A DNA stretch of 64,000 nt, from NCBI RefSeq assembly GCF_025919725.1, contig NZ_CP081495.1, positions 1,302,001 to 1,366,000 on the forward strand, written 5' to 3'. The position numbers and the translations under genes are program-made. The number at the start of each line of letters is the position of its first letter. The stretch's first letter is position 1. The notes beneath the pieces were generated by a model, which made no database searches, was not told the origin of the DNA, and worked only from the letters and a program-made list of their open reading frames with translations. Source of the DNA: Flavobacterium agricola. GTDB taxonomy: Bacteria; Bacteroidota; Bacteroidia; Flavobacteriales; Flavobacteriaceae. Shown piece by piece: positions 9,218 through 17,559 of the stretch.

Positions 9218-9703
9218 TTAATTGGCTTTAGTTAACTTAACGTATCTAATGTATCCGTTTCCATCTGTTTTTTGTGTAATACCTGCTGTAGTTAAAGGAA
9301 TTTCTACATCGGTTACAAAATAATCTTTGTCCTCAACTGCCGATTCAAAACGTAATTTATAGCCTTTATCTAACTTACTTTCATCCAGGTTAAAAGTTGT
9401 TAAACTACGATTACCTGCAGCAATAGAAGCTCCAGTAATTCCGTTTAATTTTTCTTTTTTCTTTTTATTAAACTTGTCCCATTCTTTAAAACCGTTGTAC
9501 CATTGCTTATCAGGGCCCATCATGTACAACGTTTCTTCGTAATTTCCTTTTGGATCAATTAAAGAAACAACTACATAAGCTTCTAAACCTTGGTAATTGG
9601 TCATTTGTAACATGCATTTGTATTTAGCTGTTTGTGCAAAAGCTGTGATTGAGCTAGCAAATACAAATAAAACTAGTAAAATATATTTATTGGTAATTTT
9701 CAT
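9218..9703 (-). CDS. DUF2271 periplasmic protein with flavinylation-like motif
   Basis: A 161-residue exported protein with signal peptide (cleavage predicted after AFA, near residue 23) and a DUF2271 domain (LYMMGPDKQWYNGFKEW is typical). Residues 87-93 read NGITGAS, close to the ApbE acceptor pattern D-x-x-[ST]-G-A-[ST], with Asn for Asp and Ser93 as possible FMN acceptor. It sits between the ankyrin and PepSY-reductase genes, five bases from the latter, and shares an operon with apbE. I recall DUF2271 proteins being reported near ApbE and PepSY proteins; its role as flavin carrier here is inference. Confidence 0.75.
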   Translation of the reverse strand: MKITNKYILLVLFVFASSITAFAQTAKYKCMLQMTNYQGLEAYVVVSLIDPKGNYEETLYMMGPDKQWYNGFKEWDKFNKKKKEKLNGITGASIAAGNRSLTTFNLDESKLDKGYKLRFESAVEDKDYFVTDVEIPLTTAGITQKTDGNGYIRYVKLTKAN

Positions 9704-9721
9704 TATTGGTAAAAATTGTAA

Positions 9722-11200
9722 TTATTTTAAAAACTCGATGTTTACGTTGTTTGCTTTAAATGATTCGTTTTCTGAAGCAATGTCATAAACCGTTTCGTCA
9801 AAATCGGTTAAAACATCTTTTTTAGCACCATGAGCCAATAAGTATTTTAAAATACTATCGTTTTGCCCCATCATAGCAGCTTTATGTATAGGTGTTAAAC
9901 CTTGATCATCTTTTGCGTTGATATCGATTTGAAAACCTTCTAACATTTTTAAAAGTTCCATATCATTTTTTACAACCGCAGCATGATATAAAGATGATCC
10001 GTCAGCTAACGTTGCTGTAAAATCAACTCCTTGATTTTTTAGAATATTTAATTTCTGAACAAATTCGTCTGAATTTTGTCCCGGGCGAGGTTTTTGATAA
10101 GCTTGAACTAAAGCAAAAGCTAAATTACCGTCTTTCGTAACAACATCTGCATTTGCTCCTTTTTCTATTAAAAAAGTAATAACTTCTGGTGTACTTTTTT
10201 GAACCGCAGCATAAAGTGCTGTTTCACCTTTATTATTTGCAGCATTAATATTTTTAGTTCTAGCTAAAATTTGTTGTACTGTAGCCAAATCTTTAGCACC
10301 AGCAGCAACCATTAAAACGTTATCACCAGCTTTATCTACCGCATTTACATCAACTTTTTTAGTTATGAAATAGGCAATTATTTCTTGTTGATTTGGTTTT
10401 TTAGCTAAATGATGTAAAACTGTTTCTCCGTTTTCGCCAACTGCTTTAGGTTTAACTTTAGCTTTATTTACTAAATATTCAAAAGTTTCTAAATTATTGT
10501 TATGAAAACGAGCTCCTTGTGCTGCAAAAATAAGTGCGTTTTGCGTAGGTTTAACACCTTGTGCTAACAAGTTATTCATAATTTCGATGTTGCCATTACG
10601 AGCAGCATAATCAAAAGCTGTACGACCTAAATCGTCGGTATCTTTTATATTTAATCCTTTAGAAATAAAATATTCTTTTAATTTTAAATCCTGATCTTGC
10701 GGAATTGCTAACATTAATACGGTAGCACCACCGTTGTATTTTTGAGTAGGTTTTATACCTGCGTTAAAAAACAGTTCGTAAACGTCTGTGTTTTTCTGAC
10801 CGTTTGAAGCAGCAAACGCAACTGGTGTTGCCCCTTTATCGTCAGTACGATTAATATCAGAACCTTGTTCTATTAAATATTTAACTAATTCTACATTACC
10901 TTTGCTTGCAGCCCAGTGAATGTACAAACGGCCATCGTGCGTAGTTTTGCTAACCGCATTACCCGGTTGGTTTATTAAAAATTTAATAACTTCTAAATCG
11001 GCACCATTATTAATTGCCATACTAACCACATCGTGATTGCCCCCATTTGCTTCGCTTGGATTATTGCCTTTAGCAATTTGATCTTGAACTAAAGATAAGC
11101 TTGGATTTTCTTTCCAGAAATTTCCGTTTAAAAGGATGTTATTTTGAGCTTTTGCAAAGAAAGAAGCAATTAAAAAAGCAGCGATAAATATTCTTTTCAT
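9722..11200 (-). CDS. Exported ankyrin-repeat protein
   Basis: A 492-residue protein with a signal peptide (MKRIFIAAFLIASFFAKAQ) followed by about twelve ankyrin repeats to the C-terminus, recognisable by recurring GxTxLHxAAxxG cores such as DGRLYIHWAASKGNVELVKY and DQGLTPIHKAAMMGQ. The ATG at 11200 is used; an upstream TTG at 11215 would only prepend five residues. It is first in the operon with the DUF2271, PepSY-reductase and apbE genes (18-base gap). Ankyrin stacks bind proteins, so a periplasmic scaffold for the flavin electron-transfer partners is a reasonable guess. Confidence 0.85.
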   Translation of the reverse strand: MKRIFIAAFLIASFFAKAQNNILLNGNFWKENPSLSLVQDQIAKGNNPSEANGGNHDVVSMAINNGADLEVIKFLINQPGNAVSKTTHDGRLYIHWAASKGNVELVKYLIEQGSDINRTDDKGATPVAFAASNGQKNTDVYELFFNAGIKPTQKYNGGATVLMLAIPQDQDLKLKEYFISKGLNIKDTDDLGRTAFDYAARNGNIEIMNNLLAQGVKPTQNALIFAAQGARFHNNNLETFEYLVNKAKVKPKAVGENGETVLHHLAKKPNQQEIIAYFITKKVDVNAVDKAGDNVLMVAAGAKDLATVQQILARTKNINAANNKGETALYAAVQKSTPEVITFLIEKGANADVVTKDGNLAFALVQAYQKPRPGQNSDEFVQKLNILKNQGVDFTATLADGSSLYHAAVVKNDMELLKMLEGFQIDINAKDDQGLTPIHKAAMMGQNDSILKYLLAHGAKKDVLTDFDETVYDIASENESFKANNVNIEFLK

Positions 11201-11271
11201 AATGTATAAATGCAAATTTAGTTTAATACTGATTTTATTTAGATTAAATCTTAATTAAGGCCAAATATAAG

Positions 11272-11279
11272 AGGATTAA
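11272..11279 (-). promoter_or_regulatory. Putative -7 element of the ankyrin/DUF2271/PepSY/apbE operon
   Basis: On the minus strand this reads TATATTTG, an exact TAnnTTTG match about 72 bases before the ATG at 11200. A second match (TAAATTTG, 11213-11220) lies closer. Neither has an obvious TTG at -33. Confidence 0.4.
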
Positions 11280-11322
11280 TTTAATCTGCAAAGAATTTTA
11301 AAGAATATTAACGTGAATAACT

Positions 11323-11355
11323 TACAAAAAAAGGGCTGTACTACGTACAGCCCTT
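11323..11355 (-). terminator. Intrinsic terminator of the first thioredoxin lipoprotein gene
   Basis: AAGGGCTGTAC and GTACAGCCCTT pair perfectly around a 3-nt loop; on the minus strand a T-run follows. It starts three bases after the stop at 11359. Confidence 0.85.
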
Positions 11356-11358
11356 GGA

Positions 11359-11943
11359 TTATTTTGCAACATTACTTAAAAACATTTGTTTAGTTTTTTC
11401 TAAATCATAATGTGAAGATTTATCGGTGGTATTTTCTAATTCTACTGATGAAATTACATTTAAAACCTGATCATTTGAATCTAATACAAAGAAAAACGGA
11501 TATCCCATTTTCTTCCCTTCTGGTGCGTATTTTTCAAAAATTGCTTCGTTTTTATTTTCTTTAGAGTAATTTAAATGGTAATAAATAAAATTATCATCTA
11601 CAATCTGTTTTAATTCTGGTGTTTTTTGTAAATAATCGTTAAAACGCAAACACCAAATGCACCAATTTCCTCCTGCTTGTACAAAAACATTTTTACCTTC
11701 TGCTTTAGCTTGTACTAGCAATTCGTTAATTTTAGACTGCGCATCTTCCTGATCATCATAAGGTTTTGCCAATGCATCACGTTCTTTTTGACGTGCCTCT
11801 TTTACTAATGCAATTGAATCTTTTTGCGCAACAGTTAATGTATCATTTTCAGTTACTACCTGATCGGTAACCGATTGTTTTTTACAGCTAATGATAAGCA
11901 AAGCTATAACAAAAAAACTTGCTAAAAGTTGAATCTTTCTCAT
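11359..11943 (-). CDS. Thioredoxin-family lipoprotein, paralogue 1
   Basis: A 194-residue predicted lipoprotein: MRKIQLLASFFVIALLIISC ends in a lipobox Cys, followed by a Ser/Thr/Asp-rich linker. The thioredoxin-like domain carries VFVQAGGNWCIWCLRF, with active-site CIWC, and a YPFFFVLDSNDQVL cis-Pro segment. It should act as a membrane-anchored periplasmic thiol reductant or chaperone. The neighbouring gene at 12038 encodes a close paralogue with the same CIWC site, so this is a tandem duplication. Each copy has its own terminator, so both may be independently expressed. Confidence 0.85.
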   Translation of the reverse strand: MRKIQLLASFFVIALLIISCKKQSVTDQVVTENDTLTVAQKDSIALVKEARQKERDALAKPYDDQEDAQSKINELLVQAKAEGKNVFVQAGGNWCIWCLRFNDYLQKTPELKQIVDDNFIYYHLNYSKENKNEAIFEKYAPEGKKMGYPFFFVLDSNDQVLNVISSVELENTTDKSSHYDLEKTKQMFLSNVAK

Positions 11944-11987
11944 ATTTTTATTTTTGATAAATTTAAAAATTGTAAGTTATAAAACAA

Positions 11988-12019
11988 AAAAAGAACGTAA
12001 CGCATGTTACATTCTTTAA
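11988..12019 (-). terminator. Intrinsic terminator of the second thioredoxin lipoprotein gene
   Basis: AAAGAA-GTAAC and GTTAC-TTCTTT form a stem with one mismatch and a GCAT loop; the A-run on the plus strand gives a T-run on the minus strand. Confidence 0.65.
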
Positions 12020-12037
12020 AAAAATCTATACTACATA

Positions 12038-12613
12038 TTATTTTTTTGGAGCATATTTTAATAACAATTGTTTGGTTTTAGTAAAATCATAGTAAACATC
12101 TTCATTATCAGACGCAACAGTTTCTGAGGAAATAATATCTAAAACATCACCATTACCGTTTATAATGAAGAAAAACGGAAATCCGTAATCTCGTCCATGT
12201 GGCGCATATTTTTCGAAAACCGCATCATTTTTATTTTCTTTAGAATAATTTAAATGATAATATAAATAATTGTTTTCGATAATTTGTTTTAACTGCGGCT
12301 GCTTATTTAAAAAATCAGTAAAACGCAAACACCAAATACACCAATTTCCACCAGCTTGTACAAAAACATTTTTGTTTTGAGCTTTAGCCAATTGAATTAA
12401 TTCTGTCAGTTTAGCCTGAGCATCTTCTTTTTCATGGTAAGGTTTAGGTAAATGAAGCATATCTTCTTTAGCCTTTTGCATCAAAGCAAATGTATCAATC
12501 ACCTTAACAGGAACAGAATCCGTAGTAGATGTATTTTTTTTACTTGCATTATTGGTACAGCCAACCATAAAAATTAGCAAAATAGCAGCAATTACAAAGT
12601 ATATTTTTTTCAT
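12038..12613 (-). CDS. Thioredoxin-family lipoprotein, paralogue 2
   Basis: A 191-residue paralogue of the product at 11359. MKKIYFVIAAILLIFMVGC is a lipoprotein signal with lipobox Cys. The start at 12613 is chosen over an upstream frame to 12715, because only this start yields the signal peptide. It shares the long identical block VFVQAGGNWCIWCLRF and the stretch YYHLNYSKENKN with its sister, so both probably do the same thiol-redox job in the periplasm. Divergence is mostly in the linker and the C-terminal third. The trigger for keeping two copies is unknown. Confidence 0.8.
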   Translation of the reverse strand: MKKIYFVIAAILLIFMVGCTNNASKKNTSTTDSVPVKVIDTFALMQKAKEDMLHLPKPYHEKEDAQAKLTELIQLAKAQNKNVFVQAGGNWCIWCLRFTDFLNKQPQLKQIIENNYLYYHLNYSKENKNDAVFEKYAPHGRDYGFPFFFIINGNGDVLDIISSETVASDNEDVYYDFTKTKQLLLKYAPKK

Positions 12614-12720
12614 TTGTATTGATTTGTTTAACACAGCATATAAATATACAGCATTCGCAAATAGTAAAACATTTTGCTTTTGGCTTTTCGATAAAAGCTC
12701 ATATAAATTAGACAAAATAA

Positions 12721-12750
12721 AAAAGCCACCCGAAAACGGATGGCTTTTTC
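12721..12750 (-). terminator. Intrinsic terminator of rpsA
   Basis: AAAAAGCCA-CCG and CGG-TGGCTTTTT pair around an AAAA loop, and on the minus strand a T-run follows. It lies 18 bases beyond the rpsA stop codon. Confidence 0.85.
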
Positions 12751-12767
12751 TATTAGGAATGAAAAGA

Positions 12768-14543
12768 TTAGTTATTATCTTTTTCCATTTTTGCTTTTAA
12801 TTCAGCTAAAGCATCAATATCACCTAAAGTAGTTTTTTCTACAGCATTTGTGTTATTGTTGTTAGAAGATTTTTCTTCTTGAGCTTTAACATTTTTTTCT
12901 TCTTCCTCACGGAAAATAGCAGTGTGAGAAGCAACTACACGTTTGAATTCTTTATTGAATTCAATTACTTTGAAATCAGCAACATCACCTTTTTTCAATT
13001 TCTTACCGTCTTCTTTTTCTAAGTGACGAGTAGGAATGAAAGCAACGATATCGTCACCAAACTCAACAGTAGCACCTTTATCAACTACTTCAGAGATAGC
13101 TCCGTTGTGGATTGTTCCAACAGCAAAAGCTTCTTCATATTTATCCCATGGGTTTGGAGTAGTTTGTTTGTGACCTAAAGATAATTTACGACCTTCAACG
13201 TCTAATTCTAAAACAACTACGTCTAATTTATCACCTACAGAAACAAACTCAGATGGGTGCTTAATTTTCTTAGTCCAAGATAAGTCAGAAATGTAAACTA
13301 AACCGTCAATTCCTTCTTCTAATTCTACGAAAATACCAAAGTTAGTAAAGTTACGAACTGTACCTGTATGTTTAGAACCTACTGGGTATTTTTCAGCAAT
13401 ATTATTCCAAGGATCTTGAGTTAATTGTTTGATACCTAAAGACATTTTACGATCTTCACGATCTAATGTTAAGATAACAGCTTCTACTTCATCACCAACT
13501 TTTACGAAATCTTGAGCAGAACGTAAATGTGTAGACCAAGACATTTCAGAAACGTGAATTAAACCTTCAACACCTTCAGCAACTTCAATAAAAGCACCGT
13601 AGTCAGCTAAAACAACTACTTTACCTTTAACTTTATCACCAACTTGTAAGTTAGCATCTAAAGCATCCCAAGGATGAGCGTTTAATTGTTTTAAACCTAA
13701 TTGGATACGTGTTTTCTCATCATCAAAATCTAAGATAACAACGTTTAATTTTTGGTCTAATTCTAAAACTTCAGATGGGTGATTAATTCTTGACCAAGAT
13801 AAGTCAGTGATGTGGATTAATCCGTCAACACCTCCTAAGTCAATGAATACACCGTATGAAGTGATGTTTTTAACAACACCTTCTAATACTTGTCCTTTTT
13901 CTAACTGACCGATAATTTCTTTTTTCTGAATTTCGATATCAGCTTCGATTAACGCTTTATGAGAAACAACTACGTTTTTGAATTCGTGGTTAATTTTTAC
14001 CACTTTAAATTCCATAGTTTTGTTTACATACTGATCGTAATCACGGATAGGTTTAACGTCAATTTGAGAACCTGGTAAGAAAGCTTCAATACCAAATACG
14101 TCAACGATCATACCACCTTTTGTACGACATTTAACGAAACCATTAACAATTTCTCCTGTATCGTGAGCAGCAATAACTCTATCCCAAGCTTTAATTGTAC
14201 GAGCTTTACGGTGAGATAATACTAATTGTCCATTTTTATCTTCTTTAACGTCGATTAAAACTTCAACTTTGTCACCAACTTTTAAGTCAGGATTGTAACG
14301 GAATTCGTTTAATGAAATAACACCTTCAGATTTAGCGTTGATATCAACGATAGCGTCTCTATCAGTGATTCTAACTACAACTCCTTCTACAACTTCTTCA
14401 TTGTCAGTTGAGATGAAAGTTTTGTCTACTAATTCTTCAAATTGTTGTAATTGAGCTGTATCTACTGCGTCAATTCCTTGTTCGAAAGTATCCCAGTTAA
14501 AGTCAGCTAAAAACTGTTCTTGTGTTTTTGTAATTTCAGACAT
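12768..14543 (-). CDS. rpsA: 30S ribosomal protein S1
   Basis: A 591-residue ribosomal protein S1 that brings mRNA to the 30S subunit. Six S1 (OB-fold) repeats are visible at roughly residues 50-118, 135-201, 218-287, 303-375, 390-462 and 475-545; repeats 3-6 carry the usual pattern, e.g. NITSYGVFIDLGGVDGLIHI and YGAFIEVAEGVEGLIHVSEM. The C-terminal tail is Glu/Lys/Asn-rich. It is a single-gene unit with a clear promoter (14664-14691) and terminator. Its roughly 115-nt leader contains a duplicated GCGCGAAAA motif, possibly for autoregulation. Confidence 0.97.
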   Translation of the reverse strand: MSEITKTQEQFLADFNWDTFEQGIDAVDTAQLQQFEELVDKTFISTDNEEVVEGVVVRITDRDAIVDINAKSEGVISLNEFRYNPDLKVGDKVEVLIDVKEDKNGQLVLSHRKARTIKAWDRVIAAHDTGEIVNGFVKCRTKGGMIVDVFGIEAFLPGSQIDVKPIRDYDQYVNKTMEFKVVKINHEFKNVVVSHKALIEADIEIQKKEIIGQLEKGQVLEGVVKNITSYGVFIDLGGVDGLIHITDLSWSRINHPSEVLELDQKLNVVILDFDDEKTRIQLGLKQLNAHPWDALDANLQVGDKVKGKVVVLADYGAFIEVAEGVEGLIHVSEMSWSTHLRSAQDFVKVGDEVEAVILTLDREDRKMSLGIKQLTQDPWNNIAEKYPVGSKHTGTVRNFTNFGIFVELEEGIDGLVYISDLSWTKKIKHPSEFVSVGDKLDVVVLELDVEGRKLSLGHKQTTPNPWDKYEEAFAVGTIHNGAISEVVDKGATVEFGDDIVAFIPTRHLEKEDGKKLKKGDVADFKVIEFNKEFKRVVASHTAIFREEEEKNVKAQEEKSSNNNNTNAVEKTTLGDIDALAELKAKMEKDNN

Positions 14544-14663
14544 GTCTAAAATTTTTGGTTTTGTATTCTGGTTTTCTCAAGTTTTTTCGCGCTAGAAAAT
14601 CACAGAAGTTGTTTTACATAAAAAATTAAATACCTATTTAAACTTTTCGCGCCAAAAGGTTTG

Positions 14664-14691
14664 CAAAGATAATATTTTATTTTTAATGCAA
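14664..14691 (-). promoter_or_regulatory. rpsA promoter (-33 TTG / -7 TATCTTTG)
   Basis: On the minus strand, TTG (14689-14691) is separated by 17 bases from TATCTTTG (14664-14671), an excellent match to the Bacteroidota housekeeping promoter. Transcription would start near 14657, giving a leader of about 115 nt before the ATG at 14543. Confidence 0.7.
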
Positions 14692-14703
14692 CACGTTTTT
14701 TTA

Positions 14704-15126
14704 TTAATTATTTGGATTTAAAAACGTTAAAGATAAAAAAGGTAAGTTACGTAGTACAAAATACAAACAAATAACCACTAAAAGACATTTAGAAAAAAAA
14801 GGTGAATATAGTAATTGTATCTGCTTCTTTTTTTCGAATATAAAGTTGTATAAATACAATCCAAACATATAAGCTAAAAAAGGAAAACAAATTATCAATA
14901 ACGGGTTATATAAAAAAGCTTCTTGCAGATGTAAATGTAACAAGGCATGAATAGCTCGCTGGGTACCACAACCAGGGCAAACCAACCCGAAAAAAGAATA
15001 CGAAGGACATTTCGGAAACGGAACGCCTTGCATGGTAGGGTTATAAAAAAAATAGATAAATAAAAAAGCTCCAAATACAAGTAAAGTGGAGCTAAATTTT
15101 AATAAAATACGTGTTTGTTTTTTCAT
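14704..15126 (-). CDS. DUF2752 domain-containing membrane protein
   Basis: A 140-residue membrane protein with three predicted helices. The DUF2752 hallmark GLVCPGCGTQRAIHALLHLH, with its paired Cys, lies between helices 1 and 2. The domain's function is unknown. Its ATG overlaps the stop of the upstream CD225-like gene by one base, so it is translationally coupled as the last gene of a four-gene unit of small membrane proteins. In other Bacteroidota I recall DUF2752 genes next to CD225 genes, suggesting a shared complex. Confidence 0.8.
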   Translation of the reverse strand: MKKQTRILLKFSSTLLVFGAFLFIYFFYNPTMQGVPFPKCPSYSFFGLVCPGCGTQRAIHALLHLHLQEAFLYNPLLIICFPFLAYMFGLYLYNFIFEKKKQIQLLYSPFFSKCLLVVICLYFVLRNLPFLSLTFLNPNN

Positions 15127-15428
15127 TAATAATTTTCAGCAAAAACACCCGCCATTCCAACAAAAACAAAAAATATCACATACAACACCCATAAAACACA
15201 TGCTGCAACTGCGCTATAAATAGCAAAATTTTTAGCAGCTTTTGATGCTTTATGCGCTTCTTCAAAACGGCCTTGTGACCATAATGTATTTACGTTAGAA
15301 GATTTTACAATTGAAACAATACCTAAAGGCATACAACAAAGTATGGTAGATAATATAGCCCAAACTAAATAATTGTCGGGTGCTTGACCAACTTCTTCAA
15401 ACGAACTTCTTGAATTATGATTTTCCAT
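15126..15428 (-). CDS. CD225/dispanin-family membrane protein, copy 3
   Basis: A 100-residue protein of the CD225/dispanin fold: a soluble N-terminus, then DNYLVWAILSTILCCMPLGI (first hydrophobic helix), the conserved basic cytosolic loop with VNTLWSQGRFEEAHKAS, and a second helix. In animals this fold is found in IFITM proteins; bacterial members have no settled function. It is the third of three tandem homologues and directly precedes the DUF2752 gene. Confidence 0.8.
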   Translation of the reverse strand: MENHNSRSSFEEVGQAPDNYLVWAILSTILCCMPLGIVSIVKSSNVNTLWSQGRFEEAHKASKAAKNFAIYSAVAACVLWVLYVIFFVFVGMAGVFAENY

Positions 15429-15444
15429 TTATATTTAATATTTA

Positions 15445-15717
15445 TTAAACTGCAAATAAGTAAATTGAACTTAACATCATTACTAATGATAAATACGTTA
15501 CGCTACCAACCGTTAAGCCAATTATTGTAGTTACGCGAACAAAAAAAGCAGTTTGTTTTGCTTCTTCATAAAATCCTTTTTTCCAAAGTTTATTTACCTT
15601 TAAAGCCTTTAATAAGGCAATAATGCCTAAAGGGAAGAAAAACAACAAGGTTAAGCAAGCCCAAACCATATAATTGTTGGGTGCTTGGCACAAGTGAGTA
15701 AGGGACAATTTTTCCAT
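15445..15717 (-). CDS. CD225/dispanin-family membrane protein, copy 2
   Basis: A 90-residue homologue of its two neighbours: APNNYMVWACLTLLFFFPLG helix, KALKVNKLWKKGFYEEAKQT loop, then a C-terminal helix. Size, hydrophobic pattern and the N-Y-x-x-W/F start of helix 1 are the same in all three copies. Only 16 bases separate it from the next start, consistent with one operon. The role is unknown; membrane shaping or a secretion accessory function would be speculation. Confidence 0.8.
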   Translation of the reverse strand: MEKLSLTHLCQAPNNYMVWACLTLLFFFPLGIIALLKALKVNKLWKKGFYEEAKQTAFFVRVTTIIGLTVGSVTYLSLVMMLSSIYLFAV

Positions 15718-15741
15718 TTAAATGTACTAAGGTTAGCGCGA

Positions 15742-15999
15742 TTAATAGTTGATAATAATGATAAGCCACAATATTCCACCCACAATTAGGGCAAGTTGAC
15801 CGAACTTTAGGGCATTGTCCGATGCAATTCTGGCTTGTTCATACTTTTTTTGATTCCAAAGTTTAGATACTTTTATTGCATTTAAAATAGCAACAATACC
15901 TAACGGTGCAAAGCAAATAAAAGTTGAAAGAATTGCAAAAAAAAGATAGTTATCTGGTTTAATAAAATCGTCATAAAGATCAGCTTTGCATTCTTTCAT
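15742..15999 (-). CDS. CD225/dispanin-family membrane protein, copy 1
   Basis: An 85-residue protein, first of the tandem trio: PDNYLFFAILSTFICFAPLG helix, NAIKVSKLWNQKKYEQARIA loop and a C-terminal helix ending IIIINY. The preceding gene on the strand ends in a terminator at 16045-16075, so transcription of the four-gene unit probably starts in the short gap upstream (16000-16044), though no convincing promoter match is seen there. Confidence 0.8.
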   Translation of the reverse strand: MKECKADLYDDFIKPDNYLFFAILSTFICFAPLGIVAILNAIKVSKLWNQKKYEQARIASDNALKFGQLALIVGGILWLIIIINY

Positions 16000-16044
16000 A
16001 AAAAAATCTAAATTTTGTTAAAATAAATGTAAATAATAAAAAAT

Positions 16045-16075
16045 AAAAAAGCAAGGCATAAAGCCTTGCTTTTTT
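16045..16075 (-). terminator. Intrinsic terminator of the nucleoside-permease-like gene
   Basis: AAAAAAGCAAGGC and GCCTTGCTTTTTT form a 13-bp stem around a 5-nt loop, followed on the minus strand by T-rich sequence. It separates the permease-like gene from the CD225 operon. Confidence 0.85.
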
Positions 16076-16089
16076 ATTTTTTATACAAA

Positions 16090-17474
16090 TTAATGTTTTA
16101 TATCATTAATTTCTGTCAAACCTGAATTGTGCTTGTGTTTAAAGAAAAGAGCAAAAAGAATTGCTATGACTAAAGAATACAAAGCAAAACAATACCAAAT
16201 ATTTGACCAATCTTTCATATAAATTTCACTTGATAAATTTCCTATCGCATCCATGTTTACAGAGTTTTTAGTAAGAAAATTAATAAAATGATCATTACTT
16301 GTATCTGTTTTTAAAAAGGCAGCCAAGTCATTAGTGTTAGTAAACTGCTTCGTAAAGTATTTATCTATTAACCAACCTGATGTTAAACTGCCAAAAACTG
16401 CTCCAAATCCGTTGGTCATCATCATAAATAAACCTTGGGCTGAAGATCGAATTTTAGAATCGGTATTGGTTTCTACAAATAACGAGCCCGAAATATTAAA
16501 AAAGTCAAAAGCCATACCATAAACCACGCACGATAAAATAATCATCCACAGCCCATCCGTTGGGTTACCTAATCCTAAAAGTGCAAAACGAAGCACCCAA
16601 GCTAACATTGATATTAACATTACATTTTTAATACCGTAACGTTTTAAAAAGAAAGGAATCGCTAAAATAAATAAGGTTTCTGATATTTGAGAAATAGACA
16701 ATATAATGGTTGAATATTCTACTACAAATGAATTGGCATATTTAGGAAAGTGCTTAAACTCATCTAAATAAACATCACCATACGCGTTGGTTAATTGTAA
16801 TGCACCACCTAAAAACATAGAGAAGATGAAAAACAATGCCATTTTATAATCTTTAAATAACTTGAAAGATTCTAAACCGAATTGTTGAATCCAGGATGCA
16901 TTTTTGTTGATTAAATGTTGTGGTTTACATTTTGGAATAGCAACCATAGAATAAATAGCCAAAACAGCCGCTGCAACACCGGCAATATAAAATTGATTTG
17001 CGCTGGCTTTACTTCCGGTTAAATTCGTTATCCACATGGCAACAATAAAACCAACAGTACCCCAAACACGAATTGGCGGAAATCTTTTACCACATCACCA
17101 CCTGATAATTTTAACGAGGTATACGAAATAGAATTATTAAGCGCAATGGTTGGCATGTAACAGCACATGGCAGCAAACATAACCCAAAAAAACTGCGTTG
17201 GCGTATTTACAGATGGTAAATAAAACAATACAGCTGCGTATAACAAATGTAAACCTGCATAAAGTTTTTCTGCATTAATCCAGCGGTCGGCAATAATACC
17301 GGTAATGGTTGGCATAAATAAAGAAGCAAAACCCATAGTGGCAAAAATTGCTCCAAATTCTGCTCCACCCCAGCCTTTAGTACCAAACCAGAAATTTCCG
17401 ATCGTTATTAACCAAGCTCCCCAAACGAAAAGCTGTAAAAAGTTCATTAATATGAGGCGATTTTTAATGCTCAT
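16090..17474 (-). pseudogene. Nucleoside:H+ symporter-like MFS transporter (NupG-like), frameshifted
   Basis: Two frames (N-terminal part 17474 to about 17081; C-terminal part about 17080 to 16090) form one 461-residue MFS permease. The first half has MSIKNRLILMNFLQLFVWGAW and MCCYMPTIALNNSISYTSLK, typical of the NupG/XapB nucleoside-permease family. The break is in VVKDF: adding one base to the A-run at 17080-17082 (T-run on the coding strand) restores VVKDFPPIRVWGTVGFIVAMW, where the second frame continues. It would import nucleosides with protons. A homopolymer sequencing error is likely. A terminator follows. Confidence 0.8.
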
Positions 17475-17511
17475 TGTAGTAATAATTTATTTTTAGTAAA
17501 GAGTTTGTATA

Positions 17512-17550
17512 AAAAAAGCCAATACAAAACAGCAAGGTTTTGTATTGGCT
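17512..17550 (-). terminator. Intrinsic terminator of cmk
   Basis: AGCCAATACAAAAC and GTTTTGTATTGGCT pair perfectly around a 6-nt loop; a T-run follows on the minus strand. It starts ten bases after the cmk stop. Confidence 0.85.
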
Positions 17551-17559
17551 AGCAATATT

